In this document: positions 51,422-60,093 of the stretch, piece by piece | Layout: every line of letters begins with the position of its first letter | How positions within the stretch are numbered: the first letter of the stretch is position 1 | Origin: Paracoccaceae bacterium | GTDB lineage: Bacteria > Pseudomonadota > Alphaproteobacteria > Rhodobacterales > Rhodobacteraceae | Reading direction: 5' to 3' | DNA length: 64,000 nt | Assembly: GCA_018222585.1 (NCBI GenBank) | Contig: JAAFAB010000005.1 | Coordinates: forward strand, 62,001 to 126,000 | Notes under the pieces: generated by a model | Told to the model about the DNA's origin: nothing | The model's database searches: none | The model's input: the letters and a program-made list of their open reading frames with translations, nothing else | Position numbers and translations under genes: made by a program

Positions 51422-51442
51422 TTCGCCCCTGCTAGGGGCGAA
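51422..51442 (-). terminator. Hairpin after agmatinase gene
   Basis: TTCGCCCC (51422-51429) pairs with GGGGCGAA (51435-51442) around a 5-nt loop, right after the agmatinase stop on the minus strand. It adjoins the right arm of the inverted repeat. Confidence 0.6.
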
Positions 51443-51451
51443 AACCACGGC

Positions 51452-52420
51452 TCAGCTCATGCGACGGGTCCAGCACCAGAGCGCGATCAGCTCCATCGCC
51501 ACATGGGCGCCGGCGATTGCCGTGGCACCGGTTGTGTCGAAGGGGGGCGAGACCTCGACCACATCCCCGCCCTGCAGGTTGACGCCCGCGATGCCGCGCA
51601 GGATCGCCGCCGCCTGGGCCGAGGTCAGCCCGCCCCAGACCGGCGTGCCGGTGCCGGGGGCATAGGCCGGGTCGAGGCAGTCGATGTCGAAGGTCAGGTA
51701 GGCCGGGTGGTCGCCGACGATCTCGCGGATCTTCGCGGCGACCGCCTTCGGCCCTGTCTCGTGCACCTCGGGGGCGTCGATGATGTTCATCCCGAAGGCG
51801 CCATCCTCGTTCACCGTGCGGATACCCACCTGGACCGAGCGCGCCGGGTCGATCAGCCCCAGCTTGATCGCCTTGTAGAACATCGTGCCGTGGTCGATCC
51901 GGCTCATGTCGTCATCGCGCCAGGTGTCGGAATGGGCATCGAAGTGGATCAGCGAGAGCGGGCCGAACGTCTCGGCATAGGCCTTGAGGATCGGGAACGA
52001 GATGTAGTGATCCCCGCCAAGTGCGATGGAGCCTGCCCCCTGCGCAAGGATGCCCCGGATGTGGTTGGTCAGCGTCTCGGGGAACTCGGCCACCTTGGCA
52101 TAGTCGAAGGCCAGGTCGCCGTAATCGGCCACGGCGAATTCCCCCAGCGGGTCGAAGCCCCAGCCATAGGGCGGGTCATAGGGCTGCAGGGTCGATGCCT
52201 CGCGGATGGCGCGGGGGCCGAGGCGGGTGCCGGTGCGGTTGGTCACCGCCTGGTCGAAGGGCACGCCGGTCACCGCCAGGTCGAAGCCCGCCAGGTCCTT
52301 GGTGTACTTGCGGCGCAGGAAGGAAGTGGCGCCGCCGAAGGCGTTCTCGTAGCTGAGGCCCCGGGCCTGCTCGCGCGTGAAGGCCTGGTCGACCTGGGTC
52401 TTGGCGTCTTCAAGGGCCAT
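51452..52420 (-). CDS. speB: Agmatinase / ureohydrolase
   Basis: A 322-residue ureohydrolase with the binuclear Mn site intact: IALGGDHYISFP, LIHFDAHSDTW and TFDIDCLDPAYAPGTG. The closest common type is agmatinase (agmatine to putrescine plus urea), though guanidinobutyrase and related amidino-hydrolases look alike. It is immediately downstream of an M20 amidohydrolase (1 bp between), so the two form an operon. The pairing suggests breakdown of an N-acylated or guanidino compound rather than simple polyamine synthesis. Confidence 0.88.
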   Translation of the reverse strand: MALEDAKTQVDQAFTREQARGLSYENAFGGATSFLRRKYTKDLAGFDLAVTGVPFDQAVTNRTGTRLGPRAIREASTLQPYDPPYGWGFDPLGEFAVADYGDLAFDYAKVAEFPETLTNHIRGILAQGAGSIALGGDHYISFPILKAYAETFGPLSLIHFDAHSDTWRDDDMSRIDHGTMFYKAIKLGLIDPARSVQVGIRTVNEDGAFGMNIIDAPEVHETGPKAVAAKIREIVGDHPAYLTFDIDCLDPAYAPGTGTPVWGGLTSAQAAAILRGIAGVNLQGGDVVEVSPPFDTTGATAIAGAHVAMELIALWCWTRRMS

Positions 52421-52421
52421 C

Positions 52422-53591
52422 TCAGTTTCCTTTCAGCGGCAGGGCGGTTTCGACGAGCCGGGCGAAGAAGCTGGCGCCGACCGGGGCGATCTCGTCGTTG
52501 AAATCGAACTTCGGGTGATGCACCGGAGCCGTGTCACCCTGCCCGAGGAACAGGTAGGCGCCGGGCCGGGCATTGAGCAGGAACGAGAAATCCTCGGCCC
52601 CCATCTCGCGCTCGTCGTTGAAGAGCACCGCGTTTTCGCCCGCCACGTCGCGGGCCACATCGGCGGCGAAGGCGGCCTTCTCGGGGTTGTTGATGGTCGC
52701 CGGATACCAGCGTTCGTAGATCAGTTCCGCCTGCACGCCATAGGCGGCGGCCTGGCCGGAGACGATCTCGGTCAGCCGCCGTTCCACCATGTCCTGCACG
52801 GCGGGGTCATAGGTGCGCACGGTGCCCATCATGTAGGACTTTTCCGGCACCACGTTCTCGGCGCTGCCGGTGTGGATCTGGGTGATCGAGATCACCAGGT
52901 CCTTCAGCGGGTCGTGGTTGCGTGACAGCACCGTCTGGATGGCGGTGTAGATGCCGACGGTGGCGGCGATGGGATCGACCGTGTCATGGGGATTGGCGGC
53001 ATGGCCCCCGGTGCCCGTCACATGGATGTGGATCGTGTCGACGGCGGCCATCATCGCCCCCGGCGCGGTGCGGAAGCTGCCCTGGGGCAGGCCCGGCGCG
53101 TTGTGCAGGGCATAGACCTCGGCGATGTCGAAGGTCTCCATGATGCCGGCCTCGACCATGCGGCCGCCGCCGCCGCCGTCTTCCTCGGCGGGCTGGAAGA
53201 TCAGCGCCACGCGACCAGCGAAATTGCGCGTCTCGGCCAGGTACTTGGCGGCGCCGAGCAGCATGGTGGTATGGCCGTCGTGGCCGCAGGCGTGCATGGC
53301 GCCGGGGCGGGTCGAGGCATGGGGCAGCCCGGTTTCCTCTGCCATCGGCAGGGCGTCCATGTCGGCGCGCAGGCCCACGGTCGGGCCCGGTTCGCGGCCC
53401 TCGATGATCGCCACGATACCGGTCTTCGCGATGCCCTCATGCACCTCGGTGATGCCGAATTCGGCCAGCTTGCCGGCCACGAAGGCGGCGGTCTCGAAAC
53501 AGTCGAAACCGATCTCGGGGATCTGGTGCAGATGCTTGCGCCAGCCCTCCATTTCCCCGGCAAGACCGGCGATGCGATTGACCACGGGCAT
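52422..53591 (-). CDS. M20-family amidohydrolase (hippurate hydrolase type)
   Basis: A 389-residue metallo-amidohydrolase. Metal ligands are in HACGHDGHTTMLLGAAKYL, the catalytic Glu in FQPAEEDGGGGGRMVE and a later His in GTGGHAANPHDTVDP. The layout is that of M20D enzymes (hippurate hydrolase, N-acetyl amino-acid deacetylase, IAA-amino-acid hydrolase). The ATG at 53591 is chosen because homology begins in the next 15 residues; an open frame upstream runs antisense over mazG. It is transcribed with speB and divergent from mazG. Confidence 0.92.
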   Translation of the reverse strand: MPVVNRIAGLAGEMEGWRKHLHQIPEIGFDCFETAAFVAGKLAEFGITEVHEGIAKTGIVAIIEGREPGPTVGLRADMDALPMAEETGLPHASTRPGAMHACGHDGHTTMLLGAAKYLAETRNFAGRVALIFQPAEEDGGGGGRMVEAGIMETFDIAEVYALHNAPGLPQGSFRTAPGAMMAAVDTIHIHVTGTGGHAANPHDTVDPIAATVGIYTAIQTVLSRNHDPLKDLVISITQIHTGSAENVVPEKSYMMGTVRTYDPAVQDMVERRLTEIVSGQAAAYGVQAELIYERWYPATINNPEKAAFAADVARDVAGENAVLFNDEREMGAEDFSFLLNARPGAYLFLGQGDTAPVHHPKFDFNDEIAPVGASFFARLVETALPLKGN

Positions 53592-53654
53592 GGTCTGGAC
53601 TCCTTGGGGTTCTCTCGTCAGGGTGCAGGAAATCCCAAACCGCGAGGCGCTGCA

Positions 53655-54482
53655 ATGGCCGATGACAGCCGTGATCCGATCCATGACGTCGAGGCAGGGC
53701 TGCCCCGCCTGCTGGAGATCATGCGCCGGTTGCGCGACCCCGAGACGGGCTGCCCCTGGGACATCGAGCAGGATTTCGCCTCGATCGCGCCCTATACCAT
53801 CGAAGAGGCCTACGAGGTCGCCGATGCCATCGAACGCGGCGAGATGGGCGAGCTGGAGGGAGAGCTGGGCGATCTGCTGCTGCAGGTGGTGTTCCATGCG
53901 CAGATGGCCGAGGAGGCCGGGCATTTCAGCTTCGACAGCGTGGCCGGCGTCGTGGCGCAGAAGATGATCGACCGCCATCCGCATATCTTCGGCAGTGAGA
54001 GCCGCGACAAGAGCGCCGCCCAGCAGACCCTCGACTGGGAAAAGATCAAGGCCGCCGAGCGCGCGGCGAAGAAGGAGACCCGGGTGCTGGACGGCGTCGC
54101 CCTGGGCCTGCCCGCCCTGATGCGGGCGGTGAAGCTGCAGAAACGCGCCGCGCGGGTCGGCTTCGACTGGCCCGAGGTGGGACAGGTCGTCGACAAGATC
54201 GCCGAGGAAGCCGCCGAGCTGGTCGAGGCGCGCGACGAATTGACCCCGGAGAAGGTGGCCGAGGAATATGGCGACCTGCTGTTCGTCATGGCCAACCTCG
54301 GCCGTCACTTGGGCGTCGACCCGGAGGAGGCCCTGCGCGCGGCGAATTCGAAGTTTACCCGTCGTTTCAACGCAGTAGAGGATGCTCTTGCAGCCGCAGG
54401 ACGGCGCCCCGAGCAGAGTGACCTGGCCGAGATGGATGCACTCTGGGATGCCGCCAAGGCGGCGGAGAAGGCGGCGGAATAA
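53655..54482 (+). CDS. mazG: Nucleoside triphosphate pyrophosphohydrolase MazG
   Basis: A 275-residue MazG with two MazG repeats. Repeat 1 has CPWDIEQDFASIAPYTIEEAYEVADA with EGELGDLLLQVVFHAQ, and repeat 2 has GQVVDKIAEEAAELVEARDE with EEYGDLLFVMANLGRHL; each gives the EExxE plus ExxD metal-binding pattern. It hydrolyses NTPs and dNTPs to monophosphates and pyrophosphate, cleaning abnormal nucleotides and affecting ppGpp signalling in E. coli. The ATG at 53655 begins the protein; upstream open frame is antisense to the M20 gene. A short hairpin (CCCGAC/GTCGGG) follows the gene near 54500. Confidence 0.95.
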   Translation: MADDSRDPIHDVEAGLPRLLEIMRRLRDPETGCPWDIEQDFASIAPYTIEEAYEVADAIERGEMGELEGELGDLLLQVVFHAQMAEEAGHFSFDSVAGVVAQKMIDRHPHIFGSESRDKSAAQQTLDWEKIKAAERAAKKETRVLDGVALGLPALMRAVKLQKRAARVGFDWPEVGQVVDKIAEEAAELVEARDELTPEKVAEEYGDLLFVMANLGRHLGVDPEEALRAANSKFTRRFNAVEDALAAAGRRPEQSDLAEMDALWDAAKAAEKAAE

Positions 54483-54570
54483 CTTCCTCGTGATCCCCGA
54501 CAGGAACAGTCGGGATTGACCTGCAGGAGGGTGGCGGGCCATATCCGGGAAGAAACCCCGAGGAGGCCTC

Positions 54571-55590
54571 ATGTTCACACGTATCCTGTCTGCCGTCGCC
54601 CTTGGCGGCGCGGCGCTGCCCGCCCTTGCCCCCGCCGTCACGGCGGAAGAGGTGAACCTCTATTCCTATCGTCAGCCCGAGCTGATCGCGCCACTGGTCG
54701 AGGCCTTCACCGAGAAGACCGGCATCCCGGTCAATGTCGCCTTCCTGGAGCAGGGCATGGTCGAACGGCTGAAGGCCGAGGGGATGCGCTCTCCGGCCGA
54801 CCTGGTTCTGACGGTGGATATCGCGCGGCTGTCGGCCATCGTCGACGCGGACGTGACCCAGGCCATCGAGGACCCGGCGCTGATCGAGGCGATCCCGGCC
54901 TCGCTGCGCGATCCCGAGGGCCATTGGTTCGGCGTCACCACCCGGGCCCGGGTGGTCTATGCCAGCAAGGAGCGCGTCGCGGATGGCGAGCTGACCAGCT
55001 ACGAGGATCTGGCCGATCCCAAGTGGCAGGGCCGCATCTGCACCCGCTCGGGGACGCACCCCTACAATGTCGCGCTGACGGCGGCCTATCTGCATCACCA
55101 CGGCGAGGAGGCCACGAAGGCGTGGCTGACCGCCCTGAAGGGCAACCTGGCGCGCAAGCCCCAGGGCAATGACCGCGCCCAGGTGCGGGCGATCTGGGCC
55201 GGCGAATGCGACATCGCGCTTGGCAACACCTATTACATGGGTCAGATGCTGGCCGATCCCGAGCAACAGGACTGGGCCGAGAGCGCCCGGATCATCTTCC
55301 CCACCTTCGAGGGTGGCGGCGCCCATGTGAACATCTCCGGCATCGCGATGACCAAGGCCTCGCCGAACCGCGAGACGGCGCTGAAGTTCGTGGAGTTCCT
55401 CGTCTCGCCCGAGGGGCAGGAGATCTACGCGGAAAAGAACTACGAGTACCCCGTCGCGCCGGGCTCGGAACCCTCCGAGCTGGTCTCCTCCTGGGGCAGT
55501 TTCGAGGCCGATGACGTGGCGTTGATGGACCTCGCCGCCCTGCGCCCCGATGCGCTGCGGCTGATGGAAGAGGTCGATTTCGACGGCTGA
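54571..55590 (+). CDS. Periplasmic Fe(3+)-binding protein (FbpA/FutA type)
   Basis: A 339-residue extracellular solute-binding protein of family 1. A signal peptide (RILSAVALGGAALPALAPAVTA) precedes the mature protein, which starts EEVNLYSYRQPELIAPLVEAF. The adjacent Tyr pair in LGNTYYMGQML is the usual ferric-iron ligand pair, with an earlier Tyr in NLYSYRQ. It should bind Fe(3+) for an ABC importer, but permease and ATPase genes are not adjacent. AGGAGG (54560-54565) precedes the start. I see no clear iron-box upstream. Confidence 0.92.
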   Translation: MFTRILSAVALGGAALPALAPAVTAEEVNLYSYRQPELIAPLVEAFTEKTGIPVNVAFLEQGMVERLKAEGMRSPADLVLTVDIARLSAIVDADVTQAIEDPALIEAIPASLRDPEGHWFGVTTRARVVYASKERVADGELTSYEDLADPKWQGRICTRSGTHPYNVALTAAYLHHHGEEATKAWLTALKGNLARKPQGNDRAQVRAIWAGECDIALGNTYYMGQMLADPEQQDWAESARIIFPTFEGGGAHVNISGIAMTKASPNRETALKFVEFLVSPEGQEIYAEKNYEYPVAPGSEPSELVSSWGSFEADDVALMDLAALRPDALRLMEEVDFDG

Positions 55591-55603
55591 GCCTGCCTCG
55601 GCC

Positions 55604-55670
55604 CGGGGCGGGGGCCAGCCCCCCGCCCGCCTGCGGCGGTCTCCCCCCGGAGTATTTGTCGCCATCGAAT
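55604..55670 (+). repeat. Dispersed extragenic repeat, copy 3 with GC hairpin
   Basis: After the iron-binding protein gene the order is GGGGGCCAGCCCCC, a GCCGC-type hairpin, CTCCCCCCGGAGTATTT and GCCATCGAAT (core at 55649-55670). The same order occurs after the secreted-protein gene at 51307-51370, showing a compound gene-end element. Confidence 0.7.
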
Positions 55671-55801
55671 AGGGAGGGGCGCGGTTCTGCCTGTCGGGCG
55701 GGCGCGCCCCTTCGGTTTTCCGCCGATGCCGGTCGTGGGCGATGGACAAATCGCTTGCGGCAGACCAATCTCCGCCTCTCCAGCACGACCAAGGAGCGGA
55801 C

Positions 55802-56740
55802 ATGGCGCGCAAGATCATCATCGATACGGACCCCGGGCAGGACGATGCCGTGGCAATTCTGCTGGCGCTGGCCAGCCCGGAAGAGATCGAGGTGCTGGGC
55901 ATCACCGCCGTTGCGGGCAACGTGCCGCTGCCGCTGACCCAGAAGAACGCGCGCATCGTCTGCGAACTGGCCGACCGGCCCGACGTCAAGGTCTTCGCCG
56001 GCTGCGACGCGCCGCTGAAGCGCAAGCTGCACACCGCCGAGCATGTGCATGGCAAGACCGGCCTCAATGGCCCCGTACTGCCCGATCCGGTGATGCCGCT
56101 GCAGGAGCAGCACGCGGTCGATTTCATCATCGAGACCCTGCGTGCCGAGCCCGAGGGGACCGTCACGCTCTGCCCGCTCGGCCCGCTGACCAATATCGCC
56201 ACCGCCTTCCGGAAGGCTCCCGACATCGTCTCGCGTGTGCAGGAGATCGTGTTGATGGGCGGGGCCTATTTCGAGGTCGGCAACATCACCCCGGCGGCCG
56301 AATTCAACATCTACGTCGACCCGGAAGCCGCTGATATCGTTTTCAGATCCGGCGTTCCCCTGGTCGTCATGCCGCTGGACGTGACGCACAAGGTGCTGGC
56401 CACCCGGCCCCGGATCGAAGCGATCCGCGCACTGGACAGCAAGGTCGGTCATGCGGTGGCCGAGATGACCGACTTCTTCGAACGTTTCGATGTCGAGAAA
56501 TACGGCTCTCTCGGCGGGCCGCTGCATGATCCTTGCGTCACAGCCTATCTGATCCGCCCCGAGATCTTCCAGGGCCGCCATATCAACGTCGAGATCGAGA
56601 CCTCCTCGGAACTGACCCTGGGCATGACCGTCGCCGACTGGTGGCGGGTCACCGAGCGCGAGGCCAATGCGCTGTTCATCGGCGCGGCTGATGCGGATGC
56701 CTTCTTCGATCTGCTGACGGAACGGCTCGGCCGGTTTTGA
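55802..56740 (+). CDS. Inosine-uridine preferring nucleoside hydrolase
   Basis: A 312-residue nucleoside hydrolase. The N-terminal Ca-binding motif is KIIIDTDPGQDDAVAILLAL, with further ligands in MGGAYFEVGNITPAAEFNIYVDPEAA and a late His-Asp (GPLHDPCV). It cleaves N-glycosidic bonds of ribonucleosides to ribose and base. CCAAGGAGCGGAC before the ATG at 55802 is a good ribosome binding site; an earlier in-frame ATG at 55742 is less likely. The GNAT gene overlaps its stop. It may work with psuKG in nucleoside salvage, though they are far apart. Confidence 0.94.
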   Translation: MARKIIIDTDPGQDDAVAILLALASPEEIEVLGITAVAGNVPLPLTQKNARIVCELADRPDVKVFAGCDAPLKRKLHTAEHVHGKTGLNGPVLPDPVMPLQEQHAVDFIIETLRAEPEGTVTLCPLGPLTNIATAFRKAPDIVSRVQEIVLMGGAYFEVGNITPAAEFNIYVDPEAADIVFRSGVPLVVMPLDVTHKVLATRPRIEAIRALDSKVGHAVAEMTDFFERFDVEKYGSLGGPLHDPCVTAYLIRPEIFQGRHINVEIETSSELTLGMTVADWWRVTEREANALFIGAADADAFFDLLTERLGRF

Positions 56741-57183
56741 CCGCTTTGCACCTGGCCCGGGAGGGCGACGAAGAGCGGTTGCTGCCGATGCTGCGCGCCT
56801 GCCATACCGAACTGGGGCTGGCGAGTGAGGACTGGGCCCTGCGCGAGGCGCTCGGGCCGATCCTGTCGGGGGCGCCGCATGGGGCGATCTACATCGCCGG
56901 CCCGGCGCGGGCACCCATCGGCTACGCGGCGATCTCCTTCGGGTGGTCGCTGGGTGCCGGGGGTCTGGCCGCCGACCTGGACGAGATCTGGGTCCGCCCG
57001 GCGATCCGCGGTCGTGGCATCGGCGGCGAGCTGCTGTCGATCCTGCCACGCGCGCTGGCAGAGGCCGGGCTGAAGCGGTTGCGGGTGATCGTGCCCAGCA
57101 CCGATCATGCGCTCGCCCGGCTGGCCCGCGTCGGCGGTTATCGCGCGGCGGCGGACAGCCTGTGCTGGTCGCGCACCTTCTGA
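56737..57183 (+). CDS. GNAT-family N-acetyltransferase
   Basis: A 148-residue GNAT protein. The acetyl-CoA-binding motif is VRPAIRGRGIGGELLSILPR, after the strand DLDEIWV. N- and C-terminal parts follow the usual fold (AREGDEERLLPML start; RVIVPSTDHALARLARVGGY). The apparent start is TTG at 56737, overlapping the nucleoside hydrolase stop as TTGA, so the two genes are coupled. The substrate is unknown; small-molecule or protein N-acetylation is possible. Confidence 0.85.
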   Translation: MTALHLAREGDEERLLPMLRACHTELGLASEDWALREALGPILSGAPHGAIYIAGPARAPIGYAAISFGWSLGAGGLAADLDEIWVRPAIRGRGIGGELLSILPRALAEAGLKRLRVIVPSTDHALARLARVGGYRAAADSLCWSRTF

Positions 57184-57223
57184 AGCTCTGGCAAAGGCCC
57201 GCCATGCGCCCTAGCTATGGTGC

Positions 57224-58651
57224 ATGAGCATCGCCTTCCCCTTCGACAATAGCTTCGCCACCCTGCCCGAGGGGTTCTTCCTGCGCCAGCCGCCGCGTCC
57301 CGCCAGCGCGCCCGAGCTGCTGGCTTTCAACGCGCCGCTGGCCGCAGACCTCGGCATGACGGGCGAGGCCCCGCCCGAGGAGCTGGCCCAGATCTTTGCC
57401 GGCAACCAGTTGCCCGAGGGCGCCGACCCGCTGGCCCAGGCCTATGCCGGGCACCAGTTCGGCGGCTTTTCCCCTCAGCTTGGCGATGGCCGGGCGCTGC
57501 TGATCGGCGAGGTGGTGGGCCGCGACGGCCAGCGTCGGGACATCCAGCTGAAGGGCTCGGGCCGCACGGCCTTTTCGCGCGGTGGTGACGGGCTGGCGGG
57601 CATCGGGCCGGTGCTGCGCGAATACCTGGTATCCGAGGCGATGGCGGCGCTTGGCGTGCCGACCACGCGCTCTCTGGCGGCCGTGGCGACGGGGGACACG
57701 ATCTACCGCGAGACCGCCCTGCCCGGCGCCGTGCTGACCCGGGTCGCCAGTTCGCACCTGCGCGTCGGGCATTTCGAGTTCTTCGCCGGGCGGCGCGATC
57801 CGGCGCGGATGCGGCTGCTGATGGAGCACGCCATAGCGCGCCATGACCCGCGGGCCGACGGGCCGCTCTCCTTCCTCAAGGGCGTCATCGCGCGGCAGGC
57901 CGAGCTGGTGGCGCAGTGGCTGTCGCTCGGCTTCATCCACGGGGTGATGAACACCGACAACACGACGATTTCCGGCGAGACCATCGACTACGGCCCCTGC
58001 GCCTTCATGGATGGCTACCATCCGCAGACGGTGTTTTCCTCCATCGACCGGCAGGGGCGCTATGCCTATGACAACCAACGCCATGTGCTGCCCTGGAACA
58101 TGGCGCAGCTGGCTTCGGCGCTGCTGCTGCTGGAAGAGGAAGCCGAGGGCCAGGTCGAAGCCTATACCCAGGCCGTCCATGCCATGCCGGGGCTGATCGA
58201 CGCCGCCACGCTGCGGCGGTTCGGGCAGAAGCTGGGGATCGCCGAGGCGGATGAGGCCGACCGGGGGCTGATCGAGGCGCTGCTCACTCTGATGCAGAAC
58301 GAGGGCGCCGATTTCACCAATACCTTCCGCGCTCTCGGCGAGGATCCGGGCCGCGCGGGAACCATGTTCAGTGACACCGCCGCCTTTGCCGGCTGGCGCC
58401 GGGACTGGGACGCGCGGATCGCCCGCGAAGAGGCGCCGCAGGACTTGATGGCCCGGGTGAACCCCGCCGTGATCCCGCGCAACCATCGTGTCGAGGCCGC
58501 GCTTGCGGCGGCGCATCAGGGCGACCTGGCCCCCTTCCGCGACCTGCATCGCGTTCTGGCGACGCCCTTCTCGCTGGCCGAGGCAGACAGCGCCTATGCC
58601 GCCCCGCCGCGCCCCGGGGAAGAGGTGCAGGCCACTTTCTGCGGCACCTAG
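57224..58651 (+). CDS. selO: Protein adenylyltransferase SelO
   Basis: A 475-residue SelO (YdiU), a pseudokinase-fold enzyme that transfers AMP to Ser/Thr/Tyr of target proteins. Family motifs are QAYAGHQFGGFSPQLGDGRALLIGE, IQLKGSGRTAFSRGGDG and the metal-site HGVMNTDNTTISGETIDYGPCAF. The C-terminal CGT motif is cysteine-type (VQATFCGT), not selenocysteine. It lies 40 bp after the GNAT gene. Its stop overlaps the stop of the convergent YjdF-like gene within a CTAG. Confidence 0.95.
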   Translation: MSIAFPFDNSFATLPEGFFLRQPPRPASAPELLAFNAPLAADLGMTGEAPPEELAQIFAGNQLPEGADPLAQAYAGHQFGGFSPQLGDGRALLIGEVVGRDGQRRDIQLKGSGRTAFSRGGDGLAGIGPVLREYLVSEAMAALGVPTTRSLAAVATGDTIYRETALPGAVLTRVASSHLRVGHFEFFAGRRDPARMRLLMEHAIARHDPRADGPLSFLKGVIARQAELVAQWLSLGFIHGVMNTDNTTISGETIDYGPCAFMDGYHPQTVFSSIDRQGRYAYDNQRHVLPWNMAQLASALLLLEEEAEGQVEAYTQAVHAMPGLIDAATLRRFGQKLGIAEADEADRGLIEALLTLMQNEGADFTNTFRALGEDPGRAGTMFSDTAAFAGWRRDWDARIAREEAPQDLMARVNPAVIPRNHRVEAALAAAHQGDLAPFRDLHRVLATPFSLAEADSAYAAPPRPGEEVQATFCGT

Positions 58652-59301
58652 CGCCGCTTGTCCTGCCAGTCCTTGAGCCGGGCAAAGAGGCGGGGGTTGC
58701 GGTCGACGAACTGGTGGATCAGGCCGGTCAGGCCGCCCCTCTCCTGCCCCTTGAGATAGGCAAAGCCCACCGAGGCGCCGAAGATCGCTCCGGCGTGATC
58801 GACGATCAGGTCCCACATGGTATCCTGCAGCCCGGACTTCTGCATGTTGGTGCCGAAGGTCTGGTCCATGGCGAACTCGAAGACCTCCCATGTGGCGCCG
58901 ATGGAGACGGCGAAGCAATAGGCGAAGAATCCGATGGCTATGGGCGGCGCGGCGTAGCGGTCGCCCTGGAACATGGCGAAGACCAGGATGAAGCCGATCA
59001 TGCCGAACCCGACCGCCGAGCCGCCATGCATGACCACGTCCCACCACCAGTAGCGGTTGTAGAAGTCGAAGACCTCGCCCAGGAACAGCGTGCCCCAGAT
59101 GAAGGCGACCACGGCAGCCATGAAACCGGGCGGCACGCGGATGTGCATCCAGCGCGCCACGAACAGCGGCACCATCGAGGCCGAGAGCGTCGCAGCGGCG
59201 ATGAAGGCCAGCGACCAGCGCCCGAGGAACAGCGATTCCGCGATGGAAAACAGCAGTGACAGCCAGATCAGGCGAGTCACGATGGATTGTTCCCGAAACA
59301 T
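58648..59301 (-). CDS. YjdF-like (DUF2238) membrane protein
   Basis: A 217-residue membrane protein with about six helices. A conserved pattern FDFYNRYWWWDVVMHGGSAVGFGMIGF and later TMWDLIVDHAGAIFGASVGFAYLKG matches the DUF2238/YjdF group; WDxxxH and WDLIVDxxGA motifs are typical. The function is unknown. The ATG at 59301 is the natural start; the frame is open far upstream over the antisense strand of the next gene but without domain. It is divergent from the EEP gene with only 36 bp between starts. Confidence 0.85.
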   Translation of the reverse strand: MFREQSIVTRLIWLSLLFSIAESLFLGRWSLAFIAAATLSASMVPLFVARWMHIRVPPGFMAAVVAFIWGTLFLGEVFDFYNRYWWWDVVMHGGSAVGFGMIGFILVFAMFQGDRYAAPPIAIGFFAYCFAVSIGATWEVFEFAMDQTFGTNMQKSGLQDTMWDLIVDHAGAIFGASVGFAYLKGQERGGLTGLIHQFVDRNPRLFARLKDWQDKRR

Positions 59302-59337
59302 CTGGAAGCCTCGAACGTTGGGTGTCACAGAGACCCT

Positions 59338-60039
59338 ATGAAAGCCTCCTCGGTGCGGATCGCAAGCTACAACCTGCAGAAATGTGTCGGCCTGGACCTG
59401 CGCCGCAACCCGAGGCGCAGCCTCGAGGTGCTGGAGGCCACCGGCGCCGTGATCGCCGTGCTGCAGGAGGCCGACAAGCGCCTGGCGCCGCGTCCCGCCG
59501 CCCTGCCCCATGACATGATCCAGGCCGAGGGCTGGCAGATCGCCCCCTTCGGCAAGGGGCCCTCGCTTGGCTGGCACGGCAATGCGCTGCTGCTGCGCCC
59601 GGGGATCGAGGTGCTGCACCATGCGCGGCTGGACCTGCCGGGGCTGGAGCCGCGCGGCGCGATCCTGGCAGAGCTGGGCACCCCCATCGGTCCGCTGCGG
59701 GTGATCGGCGTGCACCTTGGGTTGGTGGCACGCTGGCGGCGGCTGCAATGCGCCGCCCTGCGCCGCGCGGTCGAGCCGCTGGCGAAGATGCCGACCCTGA
59801 TCGCCGGGGATTTCAACGCCTGGGGTCCGGCCCGAGACCTGGATGCCGAACTGGGGTTCCTCGACCTGCTGCCCGGCGTGCCGAGCTTTCCCGCTGCCCG
59901 CCCCGTGGCGCCGCTGGACCGCATGGGCATCACCCGCGACCTGCGCGCCACGCCGCTGCACGCGCTGAGCGCGCAGCCGGCCCGCATCGCCTCGGATCAC
60001 CTGCCGGTCTGCCTCGACCTCAGCCTGCGGGCGGCGTAG
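59338..60039 (+). CDS. Endonuclease/exonuclease/phosphatase family protein
   Basis: A 233-residue EEP-fold protein. Key residues appear as SYNLQKCVGL (Asn of the first strand), VLQEADKR (Glu metal ligand), IAGDFNAWG (Asp/Asn) and ASDHLPVCLDL (Asp-His general base pair), so it should be an active metal-dependent phosphodiesterase or phosphatase. There is no signal peptide. The substrate cannot be judged. The start at 59338 is chosen because the EEP fold begins about eight residues later; an upstream ATG at 59287 overlaps the divergent gene. Confidence 0.87.
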   Translation: MKASSVRIASYNLQKCVGLDLRRNPRRSLEVLEATGAVIAVLQEADKRLAPRPAALPHDMIQAEGWQIAPFGKGPSLGWHGNALLLRPGIEVLHHARLDLPGLEPRGAILAELGTPIGPLRVIGVHLGLVARWRRLQCAALRRAVEPLAKMPTLIAGDFNAWGPARDLDAELGFLDLLPGVPSFPAARPVAPLDRMGITRDLRATPLHALSAQPARIASDHLPVCLDLSLRAA

Positions 60040-60093
60040 CCAGCACCCGCGCGCCATGCTATGCGGGGCATGTTTCCAACACCCGGATTTCCC

